Source: a virus
Virus record (IMG/VR): IMGVR_UViG_3300046000_002700
Coordinates: 1 to 22,968 of that record
Reading direction: 5' to 3' (one strand)
Length of the DNA stretch: 22,968 nt
This document shows positions 1 to 6,718 of the stretch, piece after piece (within the stretch, counting starts at the first letter, position 1; the number at the start of each line of letters is the position of its first letter). The position numbers and the translations under genes were made by a program. The notes beneath the pieces are model-generated. The model ran no database searches and was not told the DNA's origin. It worked only from the letters and a program-made list of their open reading frames with translations.

Positions 1-381
1 AACCTTCTGAATCGTTTCAGCGGATGTATTAAACCTAACCGCCAAGTCACCGATTCGATCAAACTCATCCATCAGTTGCTTTGTGCCAGAAATGATCTCT
101 GTAAAAGCAAATCCGGTTGCGAAGTCACGCACAAGGTTTCCCGCGCCAGCAAACTTTTCGGTCTTTGCCTTCGTTTCATCCATCGCCCCGCCAAGAGAAC
201 GAATGCGCCTTTCCATTGCATCGTTTTTACCGATCTTCCGCATGATGACTTCAATGTCCTCCATCCCAAGCTCAGTTCCCTTGAGGCTGTTCTTTAGTCT
301 TTCAGTCTCTTCGCGGATCTGCGTGAGAACCTTTTCAAACCCCACGTCCTTCGCGCCAAATTCTACGGTTACATCTGCCAT
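1..381 (-). CDS. Tape measure protein, N-terminal part (runs off the left edge)
   Basis: An open frame of 127 codons starts at ATG 381 and is still open at base 1, so only the N-terminus is visible. It begins MADVTVEFGAKD and continues with long, charged, helix-prone sequence rich in K, E and R. A stretch near residue 117 reads RFNTSAETIQKV, the kind of segment found near the N-terminus of phage tape measure proteins, which often carry a text like 'G.ST..LQ.L'. A GAGG ribosome site lies 8 nt before the start, and the preceding gene stops 3 nt upstream. Its position right after the frameshifted tail chaperones and one more tail gene matches siphovirus order. Tape measure proteins set tail length and line the tail tube. 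The call rests on position plus N-terminal character; the diagnostic length is outside the window. Confidence 0.8.
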   Translation of the reverse strand, partial: MADVTVEFGAKDVGFEKVLTQIREETERLKNSLKGTELGMEDIEVIMRKIGKNDAMERRIRSLGGAMDETKAKTEKFAGAGNLVRDFATGFAFTEIISGTKQLMDEFDRIGDLAVRFNTSAETIQKV

Positions 382-384
382 AAT

Positions 385-1218
385 TTATGCCTCAACTAAT
401 TTTGATTGATCGCCTTTTAAGATTTTGCTGAGTTGCTTTTTCATTTTTTGAGCAACAATAGATTGCGCTTTGCCTTGCTCCATAACATCAATTACATCCG
501 ATGCCCACGGAACTTTGTTCGTAAGCAAGACCGTGGGATTGTTTTTATTTGCGGTATTGTCTCTAACTTCTCCGCTTCTGAAGTCCTCTAAATGCCGAAG
601 AACCCATTTTGGAATGCTTGCCGTGAGTTTTCCTTTGTTAATCTTTTTAAGTTGCGAGGCGCAACTCGCCCAACCGGACTTGGCAATACCAACTTTTTTA
701 AGCGTTGCTTCCAGATAATTGTCCAAGGTTGCAGCATCTACAAATAACCGATCAACAAACTTCCATCGCCCGATGTCTTTAGTTCTTCCACCAGCAGATG
801 ACATCCTACCATTTACAAAATTCTTTTTGTGGAATGCTCGCAGAGTGCTTTCCGTTGCGTCTGGCAAGAAATGACTACGGTCCGTTCCGTAAACCGTGCC
901 GTCTTTAGAAACAAACAACCTTACATTGGTTGTTTTTTTGTAGAAAACGGCATCGTCCATTACGGCTGAGATTGGAGAAAATAATCCTGCTCTTGCTTTA
1001 CTTCCGCCGCTTTTCCCCAACAAATCCCTTGTGATTGCCTTCTCCCCTGCTTTCTTTGAGCTATCGCTCATGCCGAATGGTTGCGTCCTGCGCGCAAGCT
1101 CCACGCATAACAAGCGAGCATTCAGCATAACGGCATCAGGAATGGAGACATTTTTAGCGTCAGCATACCTTTTCATGATTTGCTCAAATCTTAGGTCTTG
1201 GAATTTGAATTTTGCCAT
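385..1218 (-). CDS. Conserved tail-region protein of unknown function, 277 aa
   Basis: The start is taken at ATG 1218 (MAKFKFQDLRF); a longer frame to 1266 would begin inside the upstream chaperone gene with an unlikely hydrophobic leader. The protein is basic, with no membrane segment or signal peptide. It holds an SGWASCASQLKK stretch near residue 185 and a late NPTVLLTNKVPWASD segment; I recall similar wording in unannotated phage tail-region proteins but cannot name a family. It overlaps the end of the frameshift-only chaperone frame by 35 nt and stops 3 nt before the tape measure start, so it is translated within the tail operon. A role in tail assembly or as a minor tail component is inferred from position only. 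No clear Shine-Dalgarno precedes this start; coupling to the overlapping frame is plausible. Confidence 0.75.
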   Translation of the reverse strand: MAKFKFQDLRFEQIMKRYADAKNVSIPDAVMLNARLLCVELARRTQPFGMSDSSKKAGEKAITRDLLGKSGGSKARAGLFSPISAVMDDAVFYKKTTNVRLFVSKDGTVYGTDRSHFLPDATESTLRAFHKKNFVNGRMSSAGGRTKDIGRWKFVDRLFVDAATLDNYLEATLKKVGIAKSGWASCASQLKKINKGKLTASIPKWVLRHLEDFRSGEVRDNTANKNNPTVLLTNKVPWASDVIDVMEQGKAQSIVAQKMKKQLSKILKGDQSKLVEA

Positions 1219-1842
1219 TTGAATTGAATGTGCTAAATGCCCCTTCAATAATGGACAAATTGTCAATAGAACCTTGCTCCTGATCGTTTATATGAATGCG
1301 AGGAATATTGTTTGACCAATTATCGAAATCCATCAACTGAAGCCCCGCATACAATGGAAGTTCGTGTAGAATGTAGTTGCGCGACCATCCCGTCATTACA
1401 GCGATTCTCCCCAAGTAGGCACATAACCAACTTGGGGATGCTATTTTTTTTCGCTCAGTTCTTCTTGGCGGCTAAATTTTGCAATCGTTTTAGCTGCGGA
1501 GTATTTAGCCCAAGCCTCATCTACAATCGGTTCAAAGGCGAGAATACGCGAATGATGTTCGTTTAGGCTTGTTTGTGAAATCCATTTGATAACTTCCTTT
1601 TTGAAGTTTGAAGTCCCGTAAACAACATCCAGAATCTGATCGATTGAAGCGCAATGCAAAAATAAGAATTGCGCAATTTGTTCAACCTTATTGTTTTCTG
1701 AAGAGAAAATTTCCTCGTTCAGAATCCACATGAATGATGCGCCTGTGATTGGCCGAACAATCATGTCGTCAATTTTCCGTTCACGCTCCAAGAGTCCGCA
1801 TTCTCTCAGAATCTCATCATCTTTTTTCATTTCGTCGTTCAT
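1184..1842 (-). CDS. Tail assembly chaperone, -1 frameshift fusion (lambda G-T type)
   Basis: The 133-aa frame starting at 1842 stops with TAG at 1441-1443. A -1 slip on the run of A residues just before that stop leads directly into an open frame that ends with TGA at 1184. The joined product would be 219 aa: 133 from the first frame and 86 from the second, entering through I-A-S-P-S-W. The second frame encodes WSRNYILHELPLYAGLQLMDF, the helix-rich sort of text seen in the T-type half of tail chaperones. The second frame has no convincing start of its own: its first start-like codon, TTG 1414, lies inside a predicted stem. Such fusions bind the tape measure and recruit tail tube subunits, and sit between tail tube and tape measure genes, as here. 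Slippage itself is inferred from sequence; a homopolymer sequencing error is the alternative. Confidence 0.82.
1408..1450 (-). promoter_or_regulatory. Programmed -1 frameshift signal: slippery A-heptamer plus stem-loop
   Basis: On the minus strand the zero frame reads GAA AAA AAA TAG. The heptamer A AAA AAA (1450 down to 1444) allows both tRNAs to re-pair after slipping back one base. After a 5-nt spacer (1443-1439) comes a perfect 9-bp inverted repeat, TCCCCAAGT at 1408-1416 against ACTTGGGGA at 1430-1438, with a 13-nt loop. A slippery heptamer, a short spacer and a stem is the known architecture of -1 frameshifting. The stop codon follows the heptamer immediately, as is common for such sites. 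Confidence 0.82.
1441..1842 (-). CDS. Tail assembly chaperone, unshifted product (lambda G type), 133 aa
   Basis: ATG 1842 overlaps the previous gene's stop by 4 nt. The protein is acidic at the N-terminus (MNDEMKKDDEILREC), has a central segment with ITGASFMWILNEEI, and ends QEELSEKK. It resembles the G-type half of tail chaperones in size, position and in ending at a slippery A-run. Ribosomes that do not slip make this form; it would be the major product. The call depends on gene order (tail tube gene 455 nt upstream, tape measure downstream) and on the frameshift signal rather than on a recognised motif. Confidence 0.8.
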   Translation of the reverse strand: MNDEMKKDDEILRECGLLERERKIDDMIVRPITGASFMWILNEEIFSSENNKVEQIAQFLFLHCASIDQILDVVYGTSNFKKEVIKWISQTSLNEHHSRILAFEPIVDEAWAKYSAAKTIAKFSRQEELSEKK

Positions 1843-2252
1843 ATCATTTTAGCAATATTTCTTTTGTCTTCGTCCGTTGCGTCTTCACGAATGAGAATAT
1901 GCTTTCCATTTGTAATCACCTCAAGCATTCGCGGAGTGTTCCGAATCAGATCGACAAAAACATCCCGATTTGAAGCATACGCCCTCAAATAATTTATGAT
2001 GTTCTCGGGGTCGGCTTTATCAAGTGCCTCTCCACCCTTCGTCATACCCGAATAAACGTCCTCTGCCTTTTCTCCTAAGTGATTCAAGGAATCAAACCAA
2101 AATACGGTTGATTCTTTCCCGTCATTACGAACCGTTCTGGTTATTGGATTGGGATTTTTCAGCTTGAAACCGAGCGTGGCTAAAGCTGTCGCGGCCTTCA
2201 AATTGGCCGTGTAAAAGTATTCTTCTTGTATATTTATTGTCTCAATGTTCAT
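1839..2252 (-). CDS. Hypothetical tail-region protein, 137 aa
   Basis: ATG 2252 follows the hairpin behind the tail tube gene; the stop overlaps the chaperone start by 4 nt (ATGA). The protein is soluble and mixed in character, with text such as FKLKNPNPITRTVRNDGKE near the N-terminus and ATDEDKRNIAKMI at the C-terminus. I do not recognise a family. Position between tail tube and tail chaperones, and translational coupling to the chaperone, suggest a small tail assembly factor or an extra chaperone-like subunit. No membrane segment, cysteine cluster or nucleotide-binding motif is visible. Confidence 0.7.
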   Translation of the reverse strand: MNIETINIQEEYFYTANLKAATALATLGFKLKNPNPITRTVRNDGKESTVFWFDSLNHLGEKAEDVYSGMTKGGEALDKADPENIINYLRAYASNRDVFVDLIRNTPRMLEVITNGKHILIREDATDEDKRNIAKMI

Positions 2253-2259
2253 TTTTATT

Positions 2260-2281
2260 TGCGCTCTTTAACCGGAGCGCA
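2260..2281 (-). other. Hairpin between tail tube gene and the next tail gene
   Basis: A perfect 7-bp inverted repeat, TGCGCTC (2260-2266) and GAGCGCA (2275-2281), has an 8-nt loop. On the minus strand it lies 15 nt past the tail tube stop and 7 nt before the next start. It is not followed by a T-run on that strand, so it is unlikely to be an efficient terminator. It may act as an RNA-stability or processing element that lets the tail tube mRNA be more abundant than the downstream chaperones, or it may be incidental. Confidence 0.4.
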
Positions 2282-2296
2282 TCGGCTTTTTTTGAA

Positions 2297-2668
2297 TTAC
2301 ATCGAAGGATACTGCGTAGCGTCAATATTGATCATTCTGAAGGTATCGCCGCCAGTTTCAAACGAAACGGAATCCACCACGATCTTGCCGCCCGTTACAC
2401 CGCCAGAAGTTGTCGAGTTAGCAAGCGTAATAAGTCCTCCCACGCCAGCTGTGGCAACGCCAGATGCCCCGTTAAGCACACCGGAGATCGAAATGGAGGC
2501 GTTAGCCCCATAAAAGGAAAGAGCGACAATATCGCCAACCTCGTTCGACACTTCAGCCTTCTGCGATTGAATTGTGCGAGTGAATTTAGAAAGGATGATG
2601 CCAGTTTCGGCAGTCGCACCGAATGAGACGTTTGCTGCGGATGTGGAAGTGATGACGGTAGCGGCCAT
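2297..2668 (-). CDS. Major tail tube protein, 123 aa
   Basis: A small protein rich in A, G, S, T and V with alternating hydrophobic residues (MAATVITSTSAANVSFGATAE at the start, then KIVVDSVSFETGGDTFRMINID near the end), suggesting a beta-sandwich like siphovirus tail tube subunits. It lacks charged helices, signal peptide and cysteines. It sits after the tail terminator candidate and before the chaperones, the expected place for the tail tube gene. The text NEVGDIVALSFYG fits the N-terminal loop and strand region of such subunits. No Shine-Dalgarno is seen; the leader is AT-rich. I place it in the tail tube class by composition and order, not by a specific motif. Confidence 0.72.
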   Translation of the reverse strand: MAATVITSTSAANVSFGATAETGIILSKFTRTIQSQKAEVSNEVGDIVALSFYGANASISISGVLNGASGVATAGVGGLITLANSTTSGGVTGGKIVVDSVSFETGGDTFRMINIDATQYPSM

Positions 2669-2687
2669 ACTTCGTAAAAATTGTCAA

Positions 2688-3143
2688 CTAAGGATTGGCG
2701 ATCAGAGAAGCGTGGCAAGTAATCCTTACGCTTCTTTCAAAATGCCGCTCGTTCGTTGCAAATGAAACCGGACCATCTCTCAAGATTCCATACACGTATG
2801 CAAACTGCGGTCGTATTGCGTTCAGCTTGTCCTTTAACCCGAAAACATCGTGCGAAATACACAGGATATTTGACCATAGGTTTTCAACTGCTTGAGCGTC
2901 CGTATCATCAGCCTGTGCCAGTAGGATAACATCCACAGAGAATTGAAAGATCGCAGAGTTTACAATCGATTCTTGGTTGCGAGTGCATTTAACGAAGCAA
3001 GCGGGTAAGGAAATTTGATTGAAGTTTTCCGATGCCGTAACAACTAATGCCCCGCGCATCTCTTGTTGTAGTGCCAAAATAAAAGCGTCCGTCAACGCCT
3101 TTTCAAGCGTGAGCGTATAGGTTGCTGCCTGTTGAATAATCAT
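2688..3143 (-). CDS. Tail terminator or tail completion protein, 151 aa
   Basis: The start ATG 3143 overlaps the preceding stop by 4 nt and has an AGGAG 11 nt upstream within that gene. The N-terminus MIIQQAATYTLTLEKALTDAFI is helical and is followed by strand-rich sequence (AIFQFSVDVILLAQADD) and a C-terminal segment RSVRITCHASLIANP. Tail terminator proteins of siphoviruses are about this size, have an N-terminal helix packed on a beta sheet, and are encoded just before the tail tube gene, as here. The family cannot be named from motifs, so the role is inferred from size, predicted fold and position. Confidence 0.6.
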   Translation of the reverse strand: MIIQQAATYTLTLEKALTDAFILALQQEMRGALVVTASENFNQISLPACFVKCTRNQESIVNSAIFQFSVDVILLAQADDTDAQAVENLWSNILCISHDVFGLKDKLNAIRPQFAYVYGILRDGPVSFATNERHFERSVRITCHASLIANP

Positions 3144-3388
3144 CTTTTTTCTACTCCTCGAATCCTTAGTTCGTGATCTGCTAAAATTATGTCATGCCTC
3201 TTGTCCACCTCAGCATTCGCTTCCATCCGAATCAAAACCTGCTCGATCTTGGAAATCCTATCGTCAATTTTTTGAAACTCAACCCGTGTTACAAATTGAG
3301 ATTGCAACCAGATCATTATTATTACTCCGATTGGGGCGGCAAGCTTTGCGATAATATCAATCCCCCTGTTTATATCCTCAATTTTCAT
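3140..3388 (-). CDS. Small membrane protein with one TM segment and a coiled coil, 82 aa
   Basis: I choose ATG 3388 (MKIEDINRG), with a weak GGA about 6 nt upstream; an in-frame TTG at 3397 abuts the previous stop. Residues about 10-30 (IIAKLAAPIGVIIMIWLQSQ) are hydrophobic enough for one membrane helix. The rest is a charged heptad-like helix (FQKIDDRISKIEQVLIRMEAN). This layout occurs in small phage membrane proteins, including some holin-like or XhlA-like proteins, though XhlA has the coil first. Being inside the tail operon, far from any visible lysin, argues against a firm holin call. It ends in an ATGA overlap with the tail terminator candidate. Confidence 0.65.
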   Translation of the reverse strand: MKIEDINRGIDIIAKLAAPIGVIIMIWLQSQFVTRVEFQKIDDRISKIEQVLIRMEANAEVDKRHDIILADHELRIRGVEKR

Positions 3389-3397
3389 GGCGTCCAA

Positions 3398-3580
3398 TCA
3401 GGCTTTAATTAAAAATAATTTTGCTTCAGCTTGGGAATCGAACCAATACCACCCATCGACGGGATATGTATGCTGTTCGTGCGTTTCCTTGCGGAGTTCG
3501 TAGTTTTTATTGAGCACAAAATTTGGCCCATAAATCAACTCTCCGCTTTCCTCCTTGTAAAATCCAGATGTGTTTTCCAT
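3398..3580 (-). CDS. Small conserved phage protein, 60 aa, after the fibre genes
   Basis: ATG 3580 has an AGGA 9 nt upstream. The protein begins MENTSGFYKEESGELIYGPN and later has YPVDGWYWFDSQAEAK. From memory, short proteins with NTSGFYK near the start and PVDGWYWFDS near the end recur beside fibre genes in unrelated phages, but I know of no assigned function. It is rich in aromatic residues and lacks membrane segments. Its place, 6 nt after the BspA-repeat fibre, suggests a fibre-associated accessory or chaperone role, which is inference. Confidence 0.75.
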   Translation of the reverse strand: MENTSGFYKEESGELIYGPNFVLNKNYELRKETHEQHTYPVDGWYWFDSQAEAKLFLIKA

Positions 3581-3586
3581 ATAAAA

Positions 3587-4933
3587 TTATCCTGCAACGG
3601 TCCAATTTTTTGCTGTTGCGATTGCGCGGTTGTCCGTTGCTGTTCCGTAGTTGTTTGATACGGTTATGGTTTGTGTTGGTAGCGCAGTTAAATCGGCAAG
3701 GTTAGTGTAAATTTCGTTTAGTTCGGTTGCGCCAAGCGTGGAACTTGAAAATGAAACACTGCTCTTTATACCTGTTGCTAAAACCCGTTTAAGTGAGCTG
3801 CCACTTGAAACAAAAAGACTCATGTTTGTTGCGCTTGAGCAATCAAGTGCTGGAATGCTCTGAAGCGATCTACAATTGTTAAACATAACGGCCATTGATT
3901 GTGCTAAAGAAGTATTAAATAAAGAAATGCTCTGAAGTGATGTGCATCCAGAAAATATACTGGTCATGTTTGTTACCGCCGAAGTATTTAATAAAGGCAT
4001 ACTTTGAAGTGATGTGCAATTGGAAAACATGCTGGACATGTTTGTTACCGCCGAAGTATTTAATAATGGAATGCCCTGAAGTGATGTGCATCCAGTAAAC
4101 ATACTGGTCATGTTTGTTACCGCCGAAGTATTTAATAAAGGAATGCCCTGAAGCGAGGAACACCCAGTAAACATGCTAATCATGTTTGTTACAGCAGAAG
4201 TATTAAACAACGGAATGTTTTGAAGTGAGGGGCAAAAATTGAACATAAAATTCATGTTTGTTACAGCCGAAGTATTAAGCAACGGAACATTTTGAAGTGA
4301 GGAACACCCACTAAACATACCATTTATACTTGTTACCGCAGAGGTATTAAATAACGGAACACTTTGAAGCGAAGAGCAAACATTAAATAAATTTTCTAAA
4401 TTTGTCGCATTATGCGAAAGAATAGTGCATTGTTGAAGCAATCTTGTTCCTGCTATTGTCCCACCGATTGCCAATGTTGTGCAATTTGGAGCGGATAAGG
4501 TAATTTCAAGAATTGGAGTAGTATATGACGTGATCCCAAGTGCTGAGTGCTTAAAATTAAACGAGATAGATGTAAGGTCTACTCCTGCTTGCGGGGTTAT
4601 GACAATCATTGCCTGTCGCATTTTAGAACCAATCGGCCCAATTTCTGTTGATGCGGAGAGACTGCTATAAACATAATTATGCTGCGCTGTAACTCCAGTT
4701 GCAATATTTTCAATGATACCGTCACCCCAATCAACGGTATATTCTTTGGAACAACGAAAAGCAAAAAAATTGCTGTTATTGTCTCCAACAAGAACAAGCG
4801 CGGCAGCTTTCTGTTCTGAAGAAGTAATTATTGGCATAGCAATCCAATCGCTTGGTCGAACCCAACCAGAATCGGGTGTCACGCCAGATACAAGAGTAGT
4901 GCCAAGATAGATTTTCCCAGTAGTTGTAGGCAT
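3587..4933 (-). CDS. Tail fibre/adhesin with BspA-type (DUF285) leucine-rich repeats, 448 aa
   Basis: The start overlaps the stop of the upstream fibre by one base (TAATG). Residues 1-60 look like an attachment domain. A segment around 64-72 reads EYTVDWGDG, as in PKD-like beta domains. Residues 169-384 hold nine 24-residue repeats with the consensus NTSAVTNM..MF..C.SLQ, the BspA/DUF285 leucine-rich pattern known from bacterial surface adhesins. The C-terminus (LNEIYTNLADL, then NYGTATDNRAIATAKNWTV) resembles the end caps of other repeat-bearing phage fibres. The likely role is host recognition as a distal fibre or an adhesin on the virion. The protein lacks a signal peptide, which fits a virion protein rather than a secreted one. 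Confidence 0.87.
   Translation of the reverse strand: MPTTTGKIYLGTTLVSGVTPDSGWVRPSDWIAMPIITSSEQKAAALVLVGDNNSNFFAFRCSKEYTVDWGDGIIENIATGVTAQHNYVYSSLSASTEIGPIGSKMRQAMIVITPQAGVDLTSISFNFKHSALGITSYTTPILEITLSAPNCTTLAIGGTIAGTRLLQQCTILSHNATNLENLFNVCSSLQSVPLFNTSAVTSINGMFSGCSSLQNVPLLNTSAVTNMNFMFNFCPSLQNIPLFNTSAVTNMISMFTGCSSLQGIPLLNTSAVTNMTSMFTGCTSLQGIPLLNTSAVTNMSSMFSNCTSLQSMPLLNTSAVTNMTSIFSGCTSLQSISLFNTSLAQSMAVMFNNCRSLQSIPALDCSSATNMSLFVSSGSSLKRVLATGIKSSVSFSSSTLGATELNEIYTNLADLTALPTQTITVSNNYGTATDNRAIATAKNWTVAG
3782..4429 (-). repeat. Nine tandem 72-bp coding repeats (24-aa LRR units)
   Basis: Nine in-frame units of 72 bp encode the BspA-type repeats (residues 169-384). The middle six are closely similar in DNA, each with a form of GTTACCGCCGAAGTATT or its near variant on the plus strand, while the first and last units have diverged. 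Such arrays can gain or lose whole units by recombination without breaking the frame, since the unit is a multiple of three. This is coding repetition, not a CRISPR array. Confidence 0.9.
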
Positions 4934-6399
4934 TAGTCTGTAATAATGTAAAGAGTTTTCGTATCAGGCGTTGGAATATTGTTATATTCCGTCTGTGTAA
5001 GAGATACCATATTTGTTACTGCTTCTGCTCCTGTGATTCCAGTTGGGTTGCTACCTACTGCAGCGATTGCCAAAGGCGTTAAGGGATCAGACCCGCCAAC
5101 GGCATGAGAAGAGGCGTGAGAGGTTGGCGATCTGGCATCGCTTAACCTCGCGTCTGTAGTAATTACTGCTGTTCCAGAAATGGCACTCGGAGAAATCCCT
5201 GTCGATGGTGCTTTCCCTGCCAAGTCACTTGTAAGGCTTGCAATTTTGCTTTGTGCAATCGCTGCCGCTGCGTCAACATCAGCGTCAAAAATCAAGTTTG
5301 CTGGTGTTTGGAAAACACCATTTACAACTTTGACAACGCCCGTTCCAGCTACAGATGAAAATGTCGTGTGCGCGTGGGATGGCGTAACATTCCCGAAGTG
5401 AAGTGAAATGTGAATGTTATTCTGCGTGGCTTTGCCTCTAAGCTCAATGTATATCCGGTCGGTCGCAAGGATTGTTGTAAACGGGAAAACAACCGATGCT
5501 GAGTATTGGTTTATGACCGTGGGATCATAAACATAAATGTCATCCGACTCCGATAATAAAGTTGTCGTTGTCCCGTTGTATTTGTAGACAAACAATCTAA
5601 GGATACACTCGTCTGAGCTATTCGCATTTGAGTCTGCCCAAATATTGAAGTCCCATAATCCAGCAGGAATTTGGGTCACATTTGGATCGGCAGGATCGCT
5701 TACAAATCCAGCGACTAAATCATACGCAACTTTCGACAAGTGCGCCGATGTGATAGCCGACTGCGTTATTGTTGCAAACCTTGAGAGCCTTGCAGCCGAT
5801 TGCGGACTTGTCGGCAATCCCGTGATGGGAGCAACTGCCGCCTCGTTAAAGTTGAAAAAGTAGTTTACCCCACCGCCACCAGAACCTCCCTGCGGGATAG
5901 CCGCTGGCAACCATGACGATCCGCCCCATTGCAAAATCTGGCCGATTGATGGACTCGTTGCGGATACAGAATACCCTTGGAGTTTTGCAACGCTTGGAGC
6001 GGGATATGTGCCGCCTAAATCACCCGTTGCTGATCCGTTCGGAGAGCGTGAATCTGATAGCCTCGGGTCGGTAGTAATTACTGCCGTGCCTGATATTGCC
6101 GATGGTGAAATCCCCGTTGATGGTGCCTTCGCATTTAGAACATCCTGCAAATCGGTTTGATTTGAAAGCGTGCCTGTAATTGTTCCCCAGCTTACAACGC
6201 TAACCGAATTGATCCATTCTGTATCATAGTTGGCGTTTGATTTTTTGGCTAAAACTTGCCCTGTTATCCCGCCAATCGTAACGCCTACTCCCGCTGCCCC
6301 TTGGTTTCCTGTCGGTCCAGCCGGACCAGTGACAAATTCAGTCCGTAATGGGAGATCGCGTATTTCCTCAGAATTGAAAAAAAGATTGTTGTCGCTCAT
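4933..6399 (-). CDS. Tail fibre with collagen-like start and internal duplication, 488 aa
   Basis: ATG 6399 has a strong GGAGG at 6410-6414 and a 4-nt overlap with the upstream stop. Residues 25-38 form a short collagen-like stretch (GPAGPTGNQGAAG). The segment at 91-120 (KAPSTGISPSAIS...RSP) returns almost unchanged at 396-425. Between them lies a beta-rich domain (about 178-340) opened by a glycine hinge, GGSGGGG. The C-terminus LTQTEYNNIPTPDTKTLYIITD is a familiar ending of phage fibre proteins. These traits point to a trimeric fibre with repeated stalk modules. It probably acts together with the downstream BspA-repeat fibre, to which it is translationally coupled. Receptor specificity cannot be told. 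Confidence 0.85.
   Translation of the reverse strand: MSDNNLFFNSEEIRDLPLRTEFVTGPAGPTGNQGAAGVGVTIGGITGQVLAKKSNANYDTEWINSVSVVSWGTITGTLSNQTDLQDVLNAKAPSTGISPSAISGTAVITTDPRLSDSRSPNGSATGDLGGTYPAPSVAKLQGYSVSATSPSIGQILQWGGSSWLPAAIPQGGSGGGGVNYFFNFNEAAVAPITGLPTSPQSAARLSRFATITQSAITSAHLSKVAYDLVAGFVSDPADPNVTQIPAGLWDFNIWADSNANSSDECILRLFVYKYNGTTTTLLSESDDIYVYDPTVINQYSASVVFPFTTILATDRIYIELRGKATQNNIHISLHFGNVTPSHAHTTFSSVAGTGVVKVVNGVFQTPANLIFDADVDAAAAIAQSKIASLTSDLAGKAPSTGISPSAISGTAVITTDARLSDARSPTSHASSHAVGGSDPLTPLAIAAVGSNPTGITGAEAVTNMVSLTQTEYNNIPTPDTKTLYIITD
5125..6129 (-). repeat. Duplicated 30-residue fibre module (two copies)
   Basis: Copy one is at 6040-6129 (residues 91-120), copy two at 5125-5214 (residues 396-425). 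Both encode KAPSTGISPSAISGTAVITT followed by D-x-RLSD-x-RSP, with only two residue changes that I can see. The copies flank the central beta-rich domain and are each preceded by similar helical text (LQDVLNA and LTSDLAG). They could allow recombination that deletes or swaps the central domain in frame. Confidence 0.85.
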
Positions 6400-6704
6400 T
6401 TATTTATATCCTCCAAAGTAAAGTTCACGCTTACGGCATCCTGCGCCAATTCGGCGGAGGTTACTCGGAATTTCCTGCCGCCAATAACCAGCGTGTCGCC
6501 TAAAGAAATCGATTGGGTTATCGCATCGTATGCGGCAATGATTGACATATTCACATCGTTCATAAATCCCCCTTCGCTGAGAGAATTGTCGCGCCTATAT
6601 GCCGTTCTGTTTGCGGTAAAAACATTGCCGTTGAAGGAAACGCCTACTGGCAATTCGTTCATCACCGCATACAGGTCATTTGTTAAAATATCAAGTAGCC
6701 CCAC
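6396..6704 (-). CDS. Head-tail joining (neck) protein, 102 aa
   Basis: The start is GTG at 6704, 14 nt after the previous gene's stop; no good ATG is nearby before the conserved-looking N-terminus GLLDILTNDLYAVMNE. The C-terminal half (LGDTLVIGGRKFRVTSAELAQDAVSVNFTLEDINK) reads like a small beta barrel. Size, an N-terminal helix plus beta-barrel plan and a place between capsid and tail genes fit head-tail joining proteins such as lambda FII-type or related adaptors. The family cannot be fixed by motif. Its end overlaps the fibre start by 4 nt and carries the fibre's ribosome site. Confidence 0.6.
   Translation of the reverse strand: MGLLDILTNDLYAVMNELPVGVSFNGNVFTANRTAYRRDNSLSEGGFMNDVNMSIIAAYDAITQSISLGDTLVIGGRKFRVTSAELAQDAVSVNFTLEDINK
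6410..6414 (-). promoter_or_regulatory. Strong ribosome binding site GGAGG for the collagen-like fibre
   Basis: GGAGG reads on the minus strand at 6414-6410, 10 nt before ATG 6399, embedded in the last codons of the upstream neck gene. It is one of the few full Shine-Dalgarno sites in the window and supports the chosen start. Confidence 0.75.
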
Positions 6705-6718
6705 AATTGGTTGTTAAG

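Noticed and set aside
1184-1414. Independent gene starting at TTG 1414
   Set aside because: The codon sits within a predicted stem without a ribosome site, and the frame continues upstream to the slippery site, so a frameshift extension explains it better.
3915-4163. Minus-strand frame with repeating FIKYFGGNKH text
   Set aside because: It is the out-of-frame shadow of the 72-bp repeats in the BspA-type fibre gene.
3782-4429. Regular repeats that might suggest a CRISPR array
   Set aside because: The unit is 72 bp, wholly coding, with conserved reading frame and no unique spacers.
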